This document shows, piece after piece, positions 1 through 8,819 of a DNA stretch of 64,000 nt. Numbering within the stretch: position 1 is the first letter of the stretch; every line of letters starts with the position of its first letter. The position numbers were made by a program, and so were the translations under genes. The notes under the pieces are model-generated. The model was not told where the DNA came from and searched no databases. It saw nothing but the letters and a program-made list of their open reading frames with translations. The DNA comes from Nocardia niwae NBRC 108934 = DSM 45340 (GTDB taxonomy: Bacteria > Actinomycetota > Actinomycetes > Mycobacteriales > Mycobacteriaceae), in contig NZ_BDCK01000015.1 of assembly GCF_001613465.1 (NCBI RefSeq), positions 1 to 64,000 on the forward strand. Reading direction: 5' to 3'.

Positions 1-203
1 AGGGCGGCGCGGCTCCGCGCGCCTCCGGACCCGCGGGCGCGGCCGGGGTAGCGTCCGGAGCGGCCAGGACCGCCGGCCGGATCGGCGCGGCGCGCGCCGC
101 GAGCGGCGGGCTGAACCGGGCCGACCAAGCCATGGGTGACGTCGCGGGCGACCGCTGGACGAACCGTTCACCCGACCTCGGGAGGAGCACCATTCCGCGA
201 TGA
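1..203 (+). CDS. 3' end of an unidentified gene at the head of the T4SS-like cluster (partial)
   Basis: Only the last 66 codons are visible, in the frame whose codons begin at base 3. The frame is open to the left edge and closes with TGA at 201-203, which overlaps the ATG of the next gene (ATGA). The visible tail is rich in Ala, Gly and Arg and ends in a hydrophilic stretch (RWTNRSPDLG near the end). No domain can be recognised. The stop/start overlap says it belongs to the same operon as the SCO6880-like gene. In related clusters a multi-spanning VirB6/TrbL-like membrane protein often sits at this place, but that is inference from position only. Confidence 0.5.
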   Translation, partial: GGAAPRASGPAGAAGVASGAARTAGRIGAARAASGGLNRADQAMGDVAGDRWTNRSPDLGRSTIPR

Positions 204-1690
204 CACTCACCGACACCTACGAGCGACGCTCGTACGGGTTATGGCAGAAGCCGCGCAGCGCAGGTCTTTTCGGCCTGCGCTGGGAGGAAACCGTGCTCGG
301 CTTCGCGGTCGTGATCACGGCGTTGATCACCGCGATGGTGGGCGGCTTCCAGTGGGGTGCGATCGTCGGCGGCGTCGGTGTCGTCGTGATGGTCCCGCTG
401 GTATGGCGGACCGGAGGTCGTTCGGGCTACGAGACGGGATTGATGATGTTCAACTGGATGCGCTCGCGCAGTCGTGGCGAGCACGTGTACCGCGGTGGCC
501 GCTTCTCCCGGATTCCCGGCGGCGTGACCCGCCTGCCCGGGTTGCTCGCGCCCTCCAAGCTGTACGAGGGCATCGATGCGGGTGGCTACAGCTTCGGCAT
601 GATCCACCTGCCCCAGTTCGCCCAGTACACCGTGGTGCTGCGCGCCTGGCCGCAAGGCCACGAGGCGGTGGACCAGCCGGTGATCGATCGGTGGGTCTCG
701 GCGTGGGGGACCTTCCTCGCCTCGGTCGGCCAGACCAGTGACATCGTGGCCGTGGTGCCGGTGATCGACACCGTGCCGGAGACCGGAAACCGCTTGCTCA
801 CCGAAGTTTCCACGATCACCAGGCCGGAGGCGCCGGAGCTGGCCCAGCAGGTGATGTACGAGCTGGCCACCGAGCTGCCGCAGGAGCGGGTGCAGTTGCT
901 GCCGCGGGTGGCGATCACGTTCAAGGCCACCACCGCCGAACGTCGCAAGAACCCGGCGGAAGAGGCCGTCGAGATCGGCCGTCGCCTGCCGGGCATCTGC
1001 GCCGCGCTGGCCGAAGCCGGGGTGCGCGCCCAGCCGATGTCGGCCGACGAGGTGATCGCGTTCATCCGCCGCAGTTACGATCCCGCCTCGCAGGCCGACC
1101 TGGAAGTGGCCGCTGGCGAACCCGAGGGGCACGGCCTGGACTGGGCGGACGCGGGCCCGGTATCCCACGACGAGAAGTGGGATCACCTGGTGCACGACGG
1201 CGGCCGGTCGGTGACCTGGGAGATGGATGCCGCTCCGGAGGGCGCGGTCGACGAGCGGGTGCTGCAGCGGCTGCTCGCGCCGAATCCCGAAGTACCGCGC
1301 AAACGTATCGCGATCGTGTACCGTCCGCACTCAGCCGCCGACGCCGCCGAAATCGTCGACGACGATTTCAAGAACGCGTTGGTGGCTCAACAGAGCGAAC
1401 GCGGGGTCGTGTCCGCGGCGGCGACGCTGCGAGTGGGCGCGACTCAGCAGGCCCGCGAGGAGCAGGCCAGGGGTCACGGTGTGACCCGCTTCGGGGCGCT
1501 GGTGACCATCACCGAGCCCCTGCGCGGTGACCTGCCGCGTATCGAAGCCATCACGCGCGACCTGTCGACGCAGGCGCGCCTGAAGATTCGGCGGTGCTAC
1601 CGCTACCAGGCGGCGGCCTTCGCGGCCTCCCTCGGTTGCGGGGTGATCCTGCCGGAACACGCGACTATTCCGAAGGCACTGGCGGGGTGA
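200..1690 (+). CDS. SCO6880-family membrane protein of a T4SS/conjugation-like operon
   Basis: 496 residues. The N-terminus has two adjacent hydrophobic segments (about residues 33-50 and 52-70, short loop between), followed by a long soluble part with no clear nucleotide-binding loop. This is the layout of the SCO6880 family, which in Actinobacteria replaces PrgI plus the N-terminal part of VirB4 and precedes a separate VirB4-type ATPase gene. It likely sits at the inner membrane of a DNA or protein secretion channel. The ATG at 200 overlaps the stop of the preceding frame, and the stop lies 7 bases before the ATPase gene. The family name is assigned from sequence pattern and context; the biochemical role is inferred. 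Confidence 0.75.
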   Translation: MTLTDTYERRSYGLWQKPRSAGLFGLRWEETVLGFAVVITALITAMVGGFQWGAIVGGVGVVVMVPLVWRTGGRSGYETGLMMFNWMRSRSRGEHVYRGGRFSRIPGGVTRLPGLLAPSKLYEGIDAGGYSFGMIHLPQFAQYTVVLRAWPQGHEAVDQPVIDRWVSAWGTFLASVGQTSDIVAVVPVIDTVPETGNRLLTEVSTITRPEAPELAQQVMYELATELPQERVQLLPRVAITFKATTAERRKNPAEEAVEIGRRLPGICAALAEAGVRAQPMSADEVIAFIRRSYDPASQADLEVAAGEPEGHGLDWADAGPVSHDEKWDHLVHDGGRSVTWEMDAAPEGAVDERVLQRLLAPNPEVPRKRIAIVYRPHSAADAAEIVDDDFKNALVAQQSERGVVSAAATLRVGATQQAREEQARGHGVTRFGALVTITEPLRGDLPRIEAITRDLSTQARLKIRRCYRYQAAAFAASLGCGVILPEHATIPKALAG

Positions 1691-1697
1691 GCGATTC

Positions 1698-3841
1698 ATG
1701 GCACGGGACTACGAGCCACCCGTACGGGAACGGGACGAGGACGCGCGCCGCAGGCGGCTCGAGCAGTCCGGCCGGGACGAGTGGGGGCAGCGGCCGGAGC
1801 GCCGCCGCCCCGCACGGGATTCGGCGCGGGTGAACAGCGACGACCGGCACGGCGTCGACACGCCCGACCGGCGCGCGGCCGAGCGGCGTGGGCGACCGGG
1901 CGGGGGCCGGTCCGACAGCGTGCGCGCCGACCGTGGGCACGCCGAACGCCCCCGCGGCGAGCGGAACCCGCGCATGTCCCGGGACGCGGTCACCGAGCGC
2001 ATCGCCGCGCGGCCGGATCGCAACGGCGCCAAGAACGGTCGCGTGGCCCGGCCCGCGAAGGTCGATTACACCGCCGACCGCGCGATGGGTGCCCCGTACA
2101 CGGACAAGGCGGCCCGCCGCGCGAAGGCGAAAGCGGATCGGCGCAAGCAGTCCGGGCCGTCCCTGCTCGACGACGCCACCCGCGCCAAGCTGGAGATGAT
2201 CGCCCGCGAGGGCAGTGGCCTGCGGGCGGCGTTCGCGCAGTTCCGGGTCCGCACCGACGACATCCGCCGCCGCAACTACGCGGCGCGTGCGGAGCAGACG
2301 ATCGAGGACGGATTCGACCGCAGTACAGCGCAACTCACCGACCGTGGCTACGCGGGGCCCGGTGGCGGCCGGATGAACGTGGTCGGCCGCCCGGTCGAGT
2401 ACCGTGCCACCACCGCCCAGGTCGCCGGCCTGTGGCCTTGGTCGGTCGGCGCGGGCGCGCCGCTGATCGGCACGCCCCTCGGTTCGCACCTGCACACCGG
2501 TGCGCCGGTCTGCTTCGACCCGATGAACTGGTTCATGCGCGGCAGTTTCATCACCGCGCCCAGCCTGTTCGTGCTCGGCCTCAACGGTTTCGGCAAGTCC
2601 TCACTGGTCCGCCGGATCGTGCTGGGCGGTATCGCGCAGGGGATCACGCCGTTGATCCTGGCCGACGTCAAGCCCGACTACCGGAAGATGGTCGAGCTGG
2701 TCGGCGGCCAGGTGATCGACCTGGGGTACGGGCACGGCAAGCTCAACCCGCTCGCGGCGGGCGTGCTCGGCGCAGTGGTCCCGCGGCTGGAGGAGTTCCC
2801 GGCCTTGCAACTGCAGGTGCTGCAGGACTTGCGAGCCCGGCAGGTGACTCTGATCGCGGGCCTGGTCGAACTGGTGCGCGGCGACCGGGTGCGCGACTAC
2901 GAGGAGACGCTGATCTCCACCGCGCTGCGCATCCTGTACCGGCCGGGCAGCGGATACACGCCGGACAAACCGCCGATCATGGAGAACCTGCTCGAAGTGA
3001 TCGTCGGCGGTGGCGAGGAATTGATGCTGGACGCCGGGGCGGACGACATCACGGAATACCAGGAGGCGATCAAGGGGCTGCGCCGCTCCCTACGCGCGCT
3101 CACCCAGGGCCCGTTCGGCGCGGTCTTCAACGGTCAGACCACGGTGCCGATCGACACCAGCGCGGTCGCGGTGTGCATGGACGTCTCGCACATCCCGACC
3201 GGCGACAAGAAGCTCAAGGCAGCGGTCATGCTGGCCTGCTGGGCCGACGGTTCGCCTCGGTCGAGGCCGCGCACGTGCTCGCCGACGCGAAGCTGGGCCC
3301 GCAGCGTTATTTCCAGGTGGTGATGGACGAGCTGTGGCAGGTGCTCGGCCTCGGTGATTTCATGGTCGACCGCGTCGACGAACTCACCCGGTTGCAGCGC
3401 GGCATCGCGACCGCGCTGATCATGATCAGCCACACCATCAAGGACCTGCAGGCGCTCGGATCGGAAGCCGCCATCGCGAAGGCGCTCGGTTTCCTCGAGC
3501 GGGCGCGCGCCAAGATCTTCGGCGCGCTCCCGGCCGAGGAGATCAAACGGCTGGACAGCACGGTTCCGTTCACATCGGCCGAGGAGGAGATGGTGACCGG
3601 ATGGTCCGCACCGCAAGCGCTGACCGGTGAGGCGCTCAAGCCGGGACAGCAGCGGCCGTCACCGCCGGGCACCGGCAAGTTCCTGCTGAAGATCGGTGAG
3701 GATCGCCGCCCCGGCATCCCGTTCCACATGGAATTCACCCTGTCGGAGAAGGAAAGCGGGATCCACGACACCAACCAGCGGTTCAGCGAGTTCACCGAAT
3801 CGACGTCGCGCGGAACGGATTCACCGGGGAGCGCCGCATGA
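1698..3841 (+). CDS. VirB4-like T4SS ATPase, interrupted by an apparent one-base frameshift
   Basis: The reading starts at ATG 1698 with a very basic, disordered region of about 150 residues. An ATPase core follows, with Walker A GLNGFGKSS at residues 294-302. After codon 518 (GGT, 3249-3251) the original frame turns to nonsense and stops at 3323. The frame one base back continues smoothly with FASVEAAHVLADAKLG and carries the Walker B region VVMDELWQ and the C-terminus to the TGA at 3839-3841. Adding one T at 3251-3252 gives a single protein of 714 residues, a normal size. It is known as the energising ATPase of T4SS in its family. The break is either an assembly error or a real mutation; no classic slippery heptamer is present. 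The stop overlaps the next ATG (ATGA). Confidence 0.75.
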
Positions 3842-4146
3842 TGCCGCACCGGTCCTACCGCCGCGTCTCTCCGGAGGTGCGCCAAGCGGCGGTCGAACAG
3901 GTCATCGCGCTGACCGGCAAGCTGCGCAGTGAATCGGAGGCCTGCCGCGTGGTCGCCGAGCAGATCGGTGTGCACACGAACTCGGTGCGGAATTGGGTGC
4001 GCGCGGCCGAAGGCCCCGGGCTGGAGCGGATGGACGCGACCGCGTTGCGGCGCAAAGTCGCACTGCTGCAGCAGCAATTGGCGGCCGCCGCCGAGATGAA
4101 CCGCACATTGGCCGACACCCTCAACGAAGCCCGGCGCCGGACGTGA
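3838..4146 (+). CDS. Transposase OrfA-like helix-turn-helix protein in the T4SS operon
   Basis: 102 residues. Residues about 8-60 match the IS3/IS911-type OrfA helix-turn-helix: YRRVSPEVRQAAVEQVIAL, then ACRVVAEQIGVHTNSVRNWV. Residues about 68-98 form a leucine-rich coiled coil (ALRRKVALLQQQLAAAAEMN), as in OrfA dimers. No OrfB integrase frame and no terminal inverted repeats flank it. The ATG at 3838 overlaps the ATPase stop, and the next operon gene follows 37 bases on, so it is read as an operon member rather than a live insertion. It may be a co-opted DNA-binding protein or a relic. The fold is clear; the function is unknown. Confidence 0.7.
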   Translation: MMPHRSYRRVSPEVRQAAVEQVIALTGKLRSESEACRVVAEQIGVHTNSVRNWVRAAEGPGLERMDATALRRKVALLQQQLAAAAEMNRTLADTLNEARRRT

Positions 4147-4183
4147 AGCACGGCTGCGCGCGGCACGATGCCGGAGTGCGGCG

Positions 4184-5848
4184 ATGAGCGGCAAATCGGT
4201 GTTGTGGACGGCGCTGGGCGCGGTGCTCGGCCTGATGACCATCGTGCTGGTCATCGTCATGCCCGCCGTGGACGACGCCTGCGAGGGCGGGTCCGTACTC
4301 GGTTCGCAGTCCGTGCTCCCGCCGCTGGGCGGCTACCCGCCGGGTGATCGGCGCGCTGCCGCGACCGCCGGTCCCAGCGCGACCCAGTCCAACCCGGCCG
4401 CCACCGCCACCCCTTCGCTCGCCGCGGGAGCCGGCCCGCTGCGCCGTACCTTGCCGATGGCCACCGGAACCTTCACCGTGTCGGACACCTTCGGCGCGCG
4501 AGGCGGCGCGCACAGGGGCGTCGACCTGGCCGCACCCGACGGCACACCCATCTTCTCGGTATCCGACGGCCGCGTGGTCGCCGCCGGTCCGGCGTCCGGC
4601 TTCGGCAACTGGATCGTCGTCGATTCCGTGGACACCAACGGTCGTTCGTACTCGGCGGTCTACGGCCACATGTGGGACTCCGGCGTGCTCGTCCGCGCGG
4701 GCGACACGGTGACCGCGGGCCAGCACATCGGCGCGGTCGGTTCGGCCGGGGAATCCAGCGGCCCCCATCTGCATTTCGAGATCGTCCCGGGCGGCCGGTT
4801 CACCGGTGGGCGCCAGATCGACCCGCTGCCGTGGCTGGACGGCGCCCCGACCCCGGACGTCGGCGGTGCGCGCGCCTACTCGGGCGATCCGCGCTGCAGC
4901 CTCGGTTTCGGCACCGCCGGTGGCGCGCTGGCCGCGGGCAAGGTGCCGCAGGAACTGGAGATCTGGTATCGCCGCGCGGGTTCCATCTGCCCGCAGATCA
5001 CGCCCTCGCTGCTGGCCGCGCAGGGCAGGCAGGAATCCGGATTCCGGCGCGGTGCGACCTCCCCGGCCGGGGCGCAGGGCCTGGCACAGTTCCTGCCCAC
5101 CACGGCGGTGAGCATCAATCCCGACGACGGTCGTCCCTACGTGATCGACGCCGACGGCAACGGCGTCGCCAGCGTGTGGGACGACGGCGACGCGATCATC
5201 GGTCAAGGACGCTATATGTGCGCGATCGCGCACAAGATTCAGCGGTGGCAGACCGAAGGCAGGGTGCAGGGCGACATCGTCGCGCTGACACTCGCGGCCT
5301 ACAACGCGGGTGAGGGCGCGGTGCTGGCCTCCGGCGGCATGCCGAACCAGGTTGCCGCGCACTACGCCGAGACCCAGCCGTACGTGCGCAACATCCTGAC
5401 GATGGAAGCGCAGTACCGGGCGCCGGGTTCGGTCGGCCGGTTCACCCCGGGGCAGGGGACCGCGGGCGATCAGATCGTCGAAGCCGCGCACGAATGGCTC
5501 GGCACACCCTACGTCTGGGGCGGTGGCGGCCCGCAGGGCCCGAGCGGCGGCGGGCTGGACGGACCGGGCCTGACCGCGGCGGCGGTGTTCGCCGCGTCCT
5601 CCGGCGAGGTGACGTTGCCGCGCACGGCCGAACAGCAGTGGGAGGCGGGCGCGGAAGTACCGATGCGCAAGGCGCAACCGGGTGATCTGGTGTTCAGCTC
5701 GTTCGGTCCGCGTGGACCCGCGCAGGTCGGCGTCTACGCGGGCAACGGGCGGATGATCCAGTCCGTGCCCGGAGCGGATGCCCGATCCGCCGGTGGCGTT
5801 TCGGAAGTCGCGGTTCCGGGGGATGGACGTGCGAGGAGGGTGCTGTGA
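4184..5848 (+). CDS. Cell-wall hydrolase of the T4SS: M23 peptidase, lytic transglycosylase and degenerate NlpC/P60 domains
   Basis: 554 residues. An N-terminal membrane anchor (about 8-29) is followed by a Pro/Thr/Ala linker. The M23 (LytM) domain, about 95-220, has zinc ligands H110 and D114 (HRGVD) and an HLH motif at 195-197. The lytic transglycosylase domain, about 255-410, has QESGF with E284 as likely catalytic acid and AYNAGEG at 372-378. The C-terminal NlpC/P60-like domain is about 428-554. There, the usual DCSG motif reads LDGPGL (G460 in place of Cys) and the usual His reads Q514 (AQVGVY), so this domain is probably not catalytic. Proteins of this kind open peptidoglycan for conjugation channels. 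The GTG of the next gene overlaps the stop. Confidence 0.85.
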   Translation: MSGKSVLWTALGAVLGLMTIVLVIVMPAVDDACEGGSVLGSQSVLPPLGGYPPGDRRAAATAGPSATQSNPAATATPSLAAGAGPLRRTLPMATGTFTVSDTFGARGGAHRGVDLAAPDGTPIFSVSDGRVVAAGPASGFGNWIVVDSVDTNGRSYSAVYGHMWDSGVLVRAGDTVTAGQHIGAVGSAGESSGPHLHFEIVPGGRFTGGRQIDPLPWLDGAPTPDVGGARAYSGDPRCSLGFGTAGGALAAGKVPQELEIWYRRAGSICPQITPSLLAAQGRQESGFRRGATSPAGAQGLAQFLPTTAVSINPDDGRPYVIDADGNGVASVWDDGDAIIGQGRYMCAIAHKIQRWQTEGRVQGDIVALTLAAYNAGEGAVLASGGMPNQVAAHYAETQPYVRNILTMEAQYRAPGSVGRFTPGQGTAGDQIVEAAHEWLGTPYVWGGGGPQGPSGGGLDGPGLTAAAVFAASSGEVTLPRTAEQQWEAGAEVPMRKAQPGDLVFSSFGPRGPAQVGVYAGNGRMIQSVPGADARSAGGVSEVAVPGDGRARRVL

Positions 5849-6477
5849 GTGGTGAGGGGCCCGAACACGCGGCGGCGGGACTGCCGCGACGCCCCCGTGT
5901 GCGGTTAGCCTGGATGGATAGAGCGAATGCACGGGCGAAACTGGTGGTGATGCTGGTGGTGAGCGTCGCGGTGCTCGGTGCGGCCTGCGGCCGTGCGGAC
6001 CGCGCGGACGCAGGATCCGATGCGGCGCACCCGGCTACGTCCACACCCCGTTTGCTGGAGGGCGTGCCCGCTCCCGACCCGGTGACGCCCGACGGCGTCG
6101 CGGTCGCGGCGCTGCGCGAGATCTACAGCTGGCAACCGGCCTCCGAGACGCAGGGTGCTTCCCTGAGCCGAGCGCGAAAGTTTCTCGGCCCCAGCTTGAT
6201 TCGTATGCTGGATGCGGCGCCGACCGCGGAGGAGACACCGAAGTCGACGCTGCAGTGGGCGGATTGGGCAAGGGAGGGGGCGCGCGTGGAAGCGTTCACG
6301 TTCGCGTCCGGGGAGAAAGCTCCGCCCCTCAGCGACCCGAACGTCCAGCAGTTCAAGATCGGGATCGAGCAGACCGTCGTCTATCCGAACGGACGCAAGG
6401 AGCCGCTGCCGCCCGCGACGGTGATCGCCACCGTCGTGCGCACACCCGACGGCTGGCGGCTCGACGCATTCCGCTGA
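5845..6477 (+). CDS. Putative lipoprotein of the T4SS-like operon
   Basis: 210 residues from a GTG overlapping the previous stop (GTGA). A second start, ATG at 5914 (M24), would place the signal peptide at the very N-terminus. The hydrophobic stretch KLVVMLVVSVAVLGAAC ends in a lipobox with C48 as the predicted lipidation site. The mature part (about 160 residues) has no domain I can name; it carries an ALREIYSW segment and an RTPDGWRLDAF end, as seen in small NTF2-like or VirB8-like exported domains, which is only suggestive. Position between the hydrolase and the coupling ATPase supports a structural role on the outer face of the membrane. Confidence 0.65.
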   Translation: MSGEGPEHAAAGLPRRPRVRLAWMDRANARAKLVVMLVVSVAVLGAACGRADRADAGSDAAHPATSTPRLLEGVPAPDPVTPDGVAVAALREIYSWQPASETQGASLSRARKFLGPSLIRMLDAAPTAEETPKSTLQWADWAREGARVEAFTFASGEKAPPLSDPNVQQFKIGIEQTVVYPNGRKEPLPPATVIATVVRTPDGWRLDAFR

Positions 6478-6519
6478 CCACCCGCTTTCCGTACCGGACG
6501 GCCGACCCAGGAGGCACAC

Positions 6520-8355
6520 ATGGCGAAGAAGAAAAAGGTGACGGATCCGGCCATACCCGGACCCGACGTCAGCCTGTTACTGACCTACGCCGGCTTCGCG
6601 ATCTTCGGAACCCTCTGGCTCGCGCTGCATCTGGGCAACATGCTCGAGGGCAGCCCGCAGAACGTCCCGTTCAATCCGATCGCCATCGCGGCGGATCTGG
6701 CGCGGGGCAAGCTGCGCTGGCCCGGCGCGGCCACGGCGATCGTCTTGCTGGTCGTCCTGAGCGTGGTCGCGTATCTGGTGATCCGCAAGGAGTTGCAGAA
6801 GCGCCGGAGCAAGGGGAGGTTGCCGGTCGACGACAAAGCCGACGTGATGGGCAACGGCGGCGCGATCTCGATGCTCACCGAGGCAGGTGTCCGGGAGAAG
6901 GCCGAGCAGTTGGGCGTCAGACTCGGCTACGACGACGCGCCCGGCGTACCGATCGGCGTCGGTGTGGCCGACGGGGTGATGCTCTACGGGTCGTACGAGG
7001 ATCTGCACCTGGACATCTGGGGCCCGCGCCAGGGTAAATCGACCTCGCGGGTGATCCCGGCGATCCTCACCGCGATCGGCCCGGTGCTGGCCACCTCGAA
7101 CAAGCGCGATGTGGTTGACGCGACCCGGGACGTGCGGGAGTCCAAGGGAAGTCCCACCTTCGTCTTCGATCCGCAGGGCGTCGCGGGTGAAGAGCCGACC
7201 TGGTTCTGGGATCCGCTGTCCTGGGTGGACGCCAAACGTGAAGGTTGCGAGATGCGCGCGGCGCGGCTGGCGGGACATTTCGCCGACGGCGACGACGGCC
7301 GCGACAGCAAGTCCGACGCGTTCTTCGATCCCGAAGCCGAGGACCTGCTGGCCGGGTTGTTCCTCGCCGCCGCCGTCGGCGACCGCAACGGCAGCAGGCC
7401 GATCGTGCAGGTGTGGGAGTGGGTGACCAACCCGCAGGACACCGAGCCCATCGAGTTGCTGCGCGCCGCCCGTCACCACTACACGGCCTCGGGCCTGTCT
7501 TCGCAGTACAACACCGATCCGCGCACGCGCAGCGGCATCTTCGGCACCGCGAAGAAGATGATCCGGTGCTTGAAACTGTCGAATGTGCATCCGTGGATCA
7601 CCCGCGGCGGCGACCGCAGGGAGTTCGACGAGCTGGAATTCCTGGAGAACAACGGAACGCTCTACAGCCTGTCGCTGGAAGGCCGCGGATCGGCCGCGCC
7701 GCTGGTGAGCGCGCTCACCGAGGCGGTGGTGGACGTGGCGATGCGCAAGGCGTCGCAGTCGGCCGGTGGGCGTCTGGCGATCCCGATGCTCGCGGTGCTC
7801 GACGAAGCCGCCAACGTGGTGCGCTGGAAGGATCTGCCCAAGCAGTACAGCCACTTCGGCTCGCGGGGCATCGTCGTGATGACGGTGCTGCAGTCCTGGG
7901 CCCAGGGCGCCCGCTGCTGGGGTGAGAGCGGTATGAACGCGTTGTGGTCGGCCGCGAACATCAAAGTGCTGGGCAGCGGCGTGGACGACACCAAGTTCCT
8001 GCAAGAGCGTTCGGACGTGCTCGGTGAGTACGACGCGATCTCGCAGTCGGTCTCGGAATCCAAGGGCGGCAAGAGCTATTCGCGCTCCCTCGGCTCGTCC
8101 AAGACGTTCTCGGTCAACGGTTTGGCGACGCTGCCCCGGGGGCGGGCCATCCTGTTCCCGTCCGGTGCGCCGCCGGTGCTCATCCGAACCGTGCCGTGGT
8201 GGGAGGGTGAGTACGCTGCCGATGTGAAGAAGTCCATCTCGCGTCACGACCCGCAGCGCAAGACGGAGATCACCGACCTGATCGGCGCGCCCTCGCTCAG
8301 CAAGTCGACGCCGCCGCCGGAGTACGGACAAGTCGAGGAGGTTCGTCCGCTGTGA
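6520..8355 (+). CDS. TraD/VirD4-like type IV coupling ATPase
   Basis: 611 residues behind a strong AGGAGG site. Two transmembrane segments (about 18-40 and 70-88) precede a cytosolic motor domain. Walker A is GPRQGKST at 168-175 and Walker B is MLAVLDEAANV with D428-E429. This is the architecture of TraM-recognition/TraD-TraG coupling proteins, which bring the substrate (usually relaxosome DNA) to the channel. The C-terminal tail is acidic and Pro-rich. Its GTGA overlap with the DUF4913 gene means coupled translation. No relaxase is visible in the window, so a DNA-transfer role is inferred from the family, not shown. Confidence 0.85.
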   Translation: MAKKKKVTDPAIPGPDVSLLLTYAGFAIFGTLWLALHLGNMLEGSPQNVPFNPIAIAADLARGKLRWPGAATAIVLLVVLSVVAYLVIRKELQKRRSKGRLPVDDKADVMGNGGAISMLTEAGVREKAEQLGVRLGYDDAPGVPIGVGVADGVMLYGSYEDLHLDIWGPRQGKSTSRVIPAILTAIGPVLATSNKRDVVDATRDVRESKGSPTFVFDPQGVAGEEPTWFWDPLSWVDAKREGCEMRAARLAGHFADGDDGRDSKSDAFFDPEAEDLLAGLFLAAAVGDRNGSRPIVQVWEWVTNPQDTEPIELLRAARHHYTASGLSSQYNTDPRTRSGIFGTAKKMIRCLKLSNVHPWITRGGDRREFDELEFLENNGTLYSLSLEGRGSAAPLVSALTEAVVDVAMRKASQSAGGRLAIPMLAVLDEAANVVRWKDLPKQYSHFGSRGIVVMTVLQSWAQGARCWGESGMNALWSAANIKVLGSGVDDTKFLQERSDVLGEYDAISQSVSESKGGKSYSRSLGSSKTFSVNGLATLPRGRAILFPSGAPPVLIRTVPWWEGEYAADVKKSISRHDPQRKTEITDLIGAPSLSKSTPPPEYGQVEEVRPL

Positions 8356-8738
8356 CCGAGCAGCAGCAACAACCGATGATCTACGCGAGCGTGGTGGAGT
8401 TCGTCGAGAACTACCTCAGCTTGGTCTACCGGCGGCAGGTCACCGACCTCAGCGACACCGTGTGGTGCCCGGAGTGGTGGCAGCACGCCGAGGCCGTCGC
8501 CCGGCTGGACGCGCTGTGGCGGGCTTGGGAGCACTACCGGCTGGACGGGCGAACCGGACTGAGCGTCTGGTTCCTCGATCACGCGGACCCGCACATGGCA
8601 AAGCTGTTCGACCCCAAGGGGCCGTTCAAATATTGCAGTGTGCGCAACGGCCACAAGGACATGCTCAGCCCGCTGCCGTTGAAATCGCCGCAGCACGGTA
8701 TGTTCGGCGATCCCACGGTGGGCGACTTCCGCACGTAA
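8352..8738 (+). CDS. DUF4913 protein
   Basis: 128 residues. The Trp- and His-rich sequence, with TVWCPEWWQHAEAVARLDAL, ALWRAWEHYRLD and WFLDHADPHMAKLFDP, matches DUF4913, a family that commonly follows TraD-like genes in actinobacterial plasmids and integrative elements. No catalytic function is established. The GTG start lies inside the end of the coupling-protein gene (GTGA), so it is the last member of the operon. A strong stem-loop lies 43 bases downstream. Confidence 0.85.
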   Translation: MTEQQQQPMIYASVVEFVENYLSLVYRRQVTDLSDTVWCPEWWQHAEAVARLDALWRAWEHYRLDGRTGLSVWFLDHADPHMAKLFDPKGPFKYCSVRNGHKDMLSPLPLKSPQHGMFGDPTVGDFRT

Positions 8739-8780
8739 CAGAGTGCGCCGCAGCGGTTCTCGCGATGGCACCGCGACGAC

Positions 8781-8809
8781 GAACGCCCGCCGGAATCCGG
8801 CGGGCGTTC
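8781..8809. terminator. Stem-loop terminator between convergent genes
   Basis: Perfect 13-bp arms GAACGCCCGCCGG / CCGGCGGGCGTTC with a 3-base loop, between the end of the T4SS operon (8738) and the end of the minus-strand gene (8820). The symmetry suits a bidirectional terminator. Confidence 0.85.
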
Positions 8810-8819
8810 GTTCGTTCGG

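Noticed and set aside
3240..3260. Programmed -1 ribosomal frameshift in the VirB4-like gene
   Set aside because: No X-XXY-YYZ slippery heptamer or clear downstream stimulatory structure; a missing T explains it more simply.
3838..4146. Active IS3-family insertion sequence
   Set aside because: Only the OrfA-like part exists; no OrfB, terminal repeats or target duplication.
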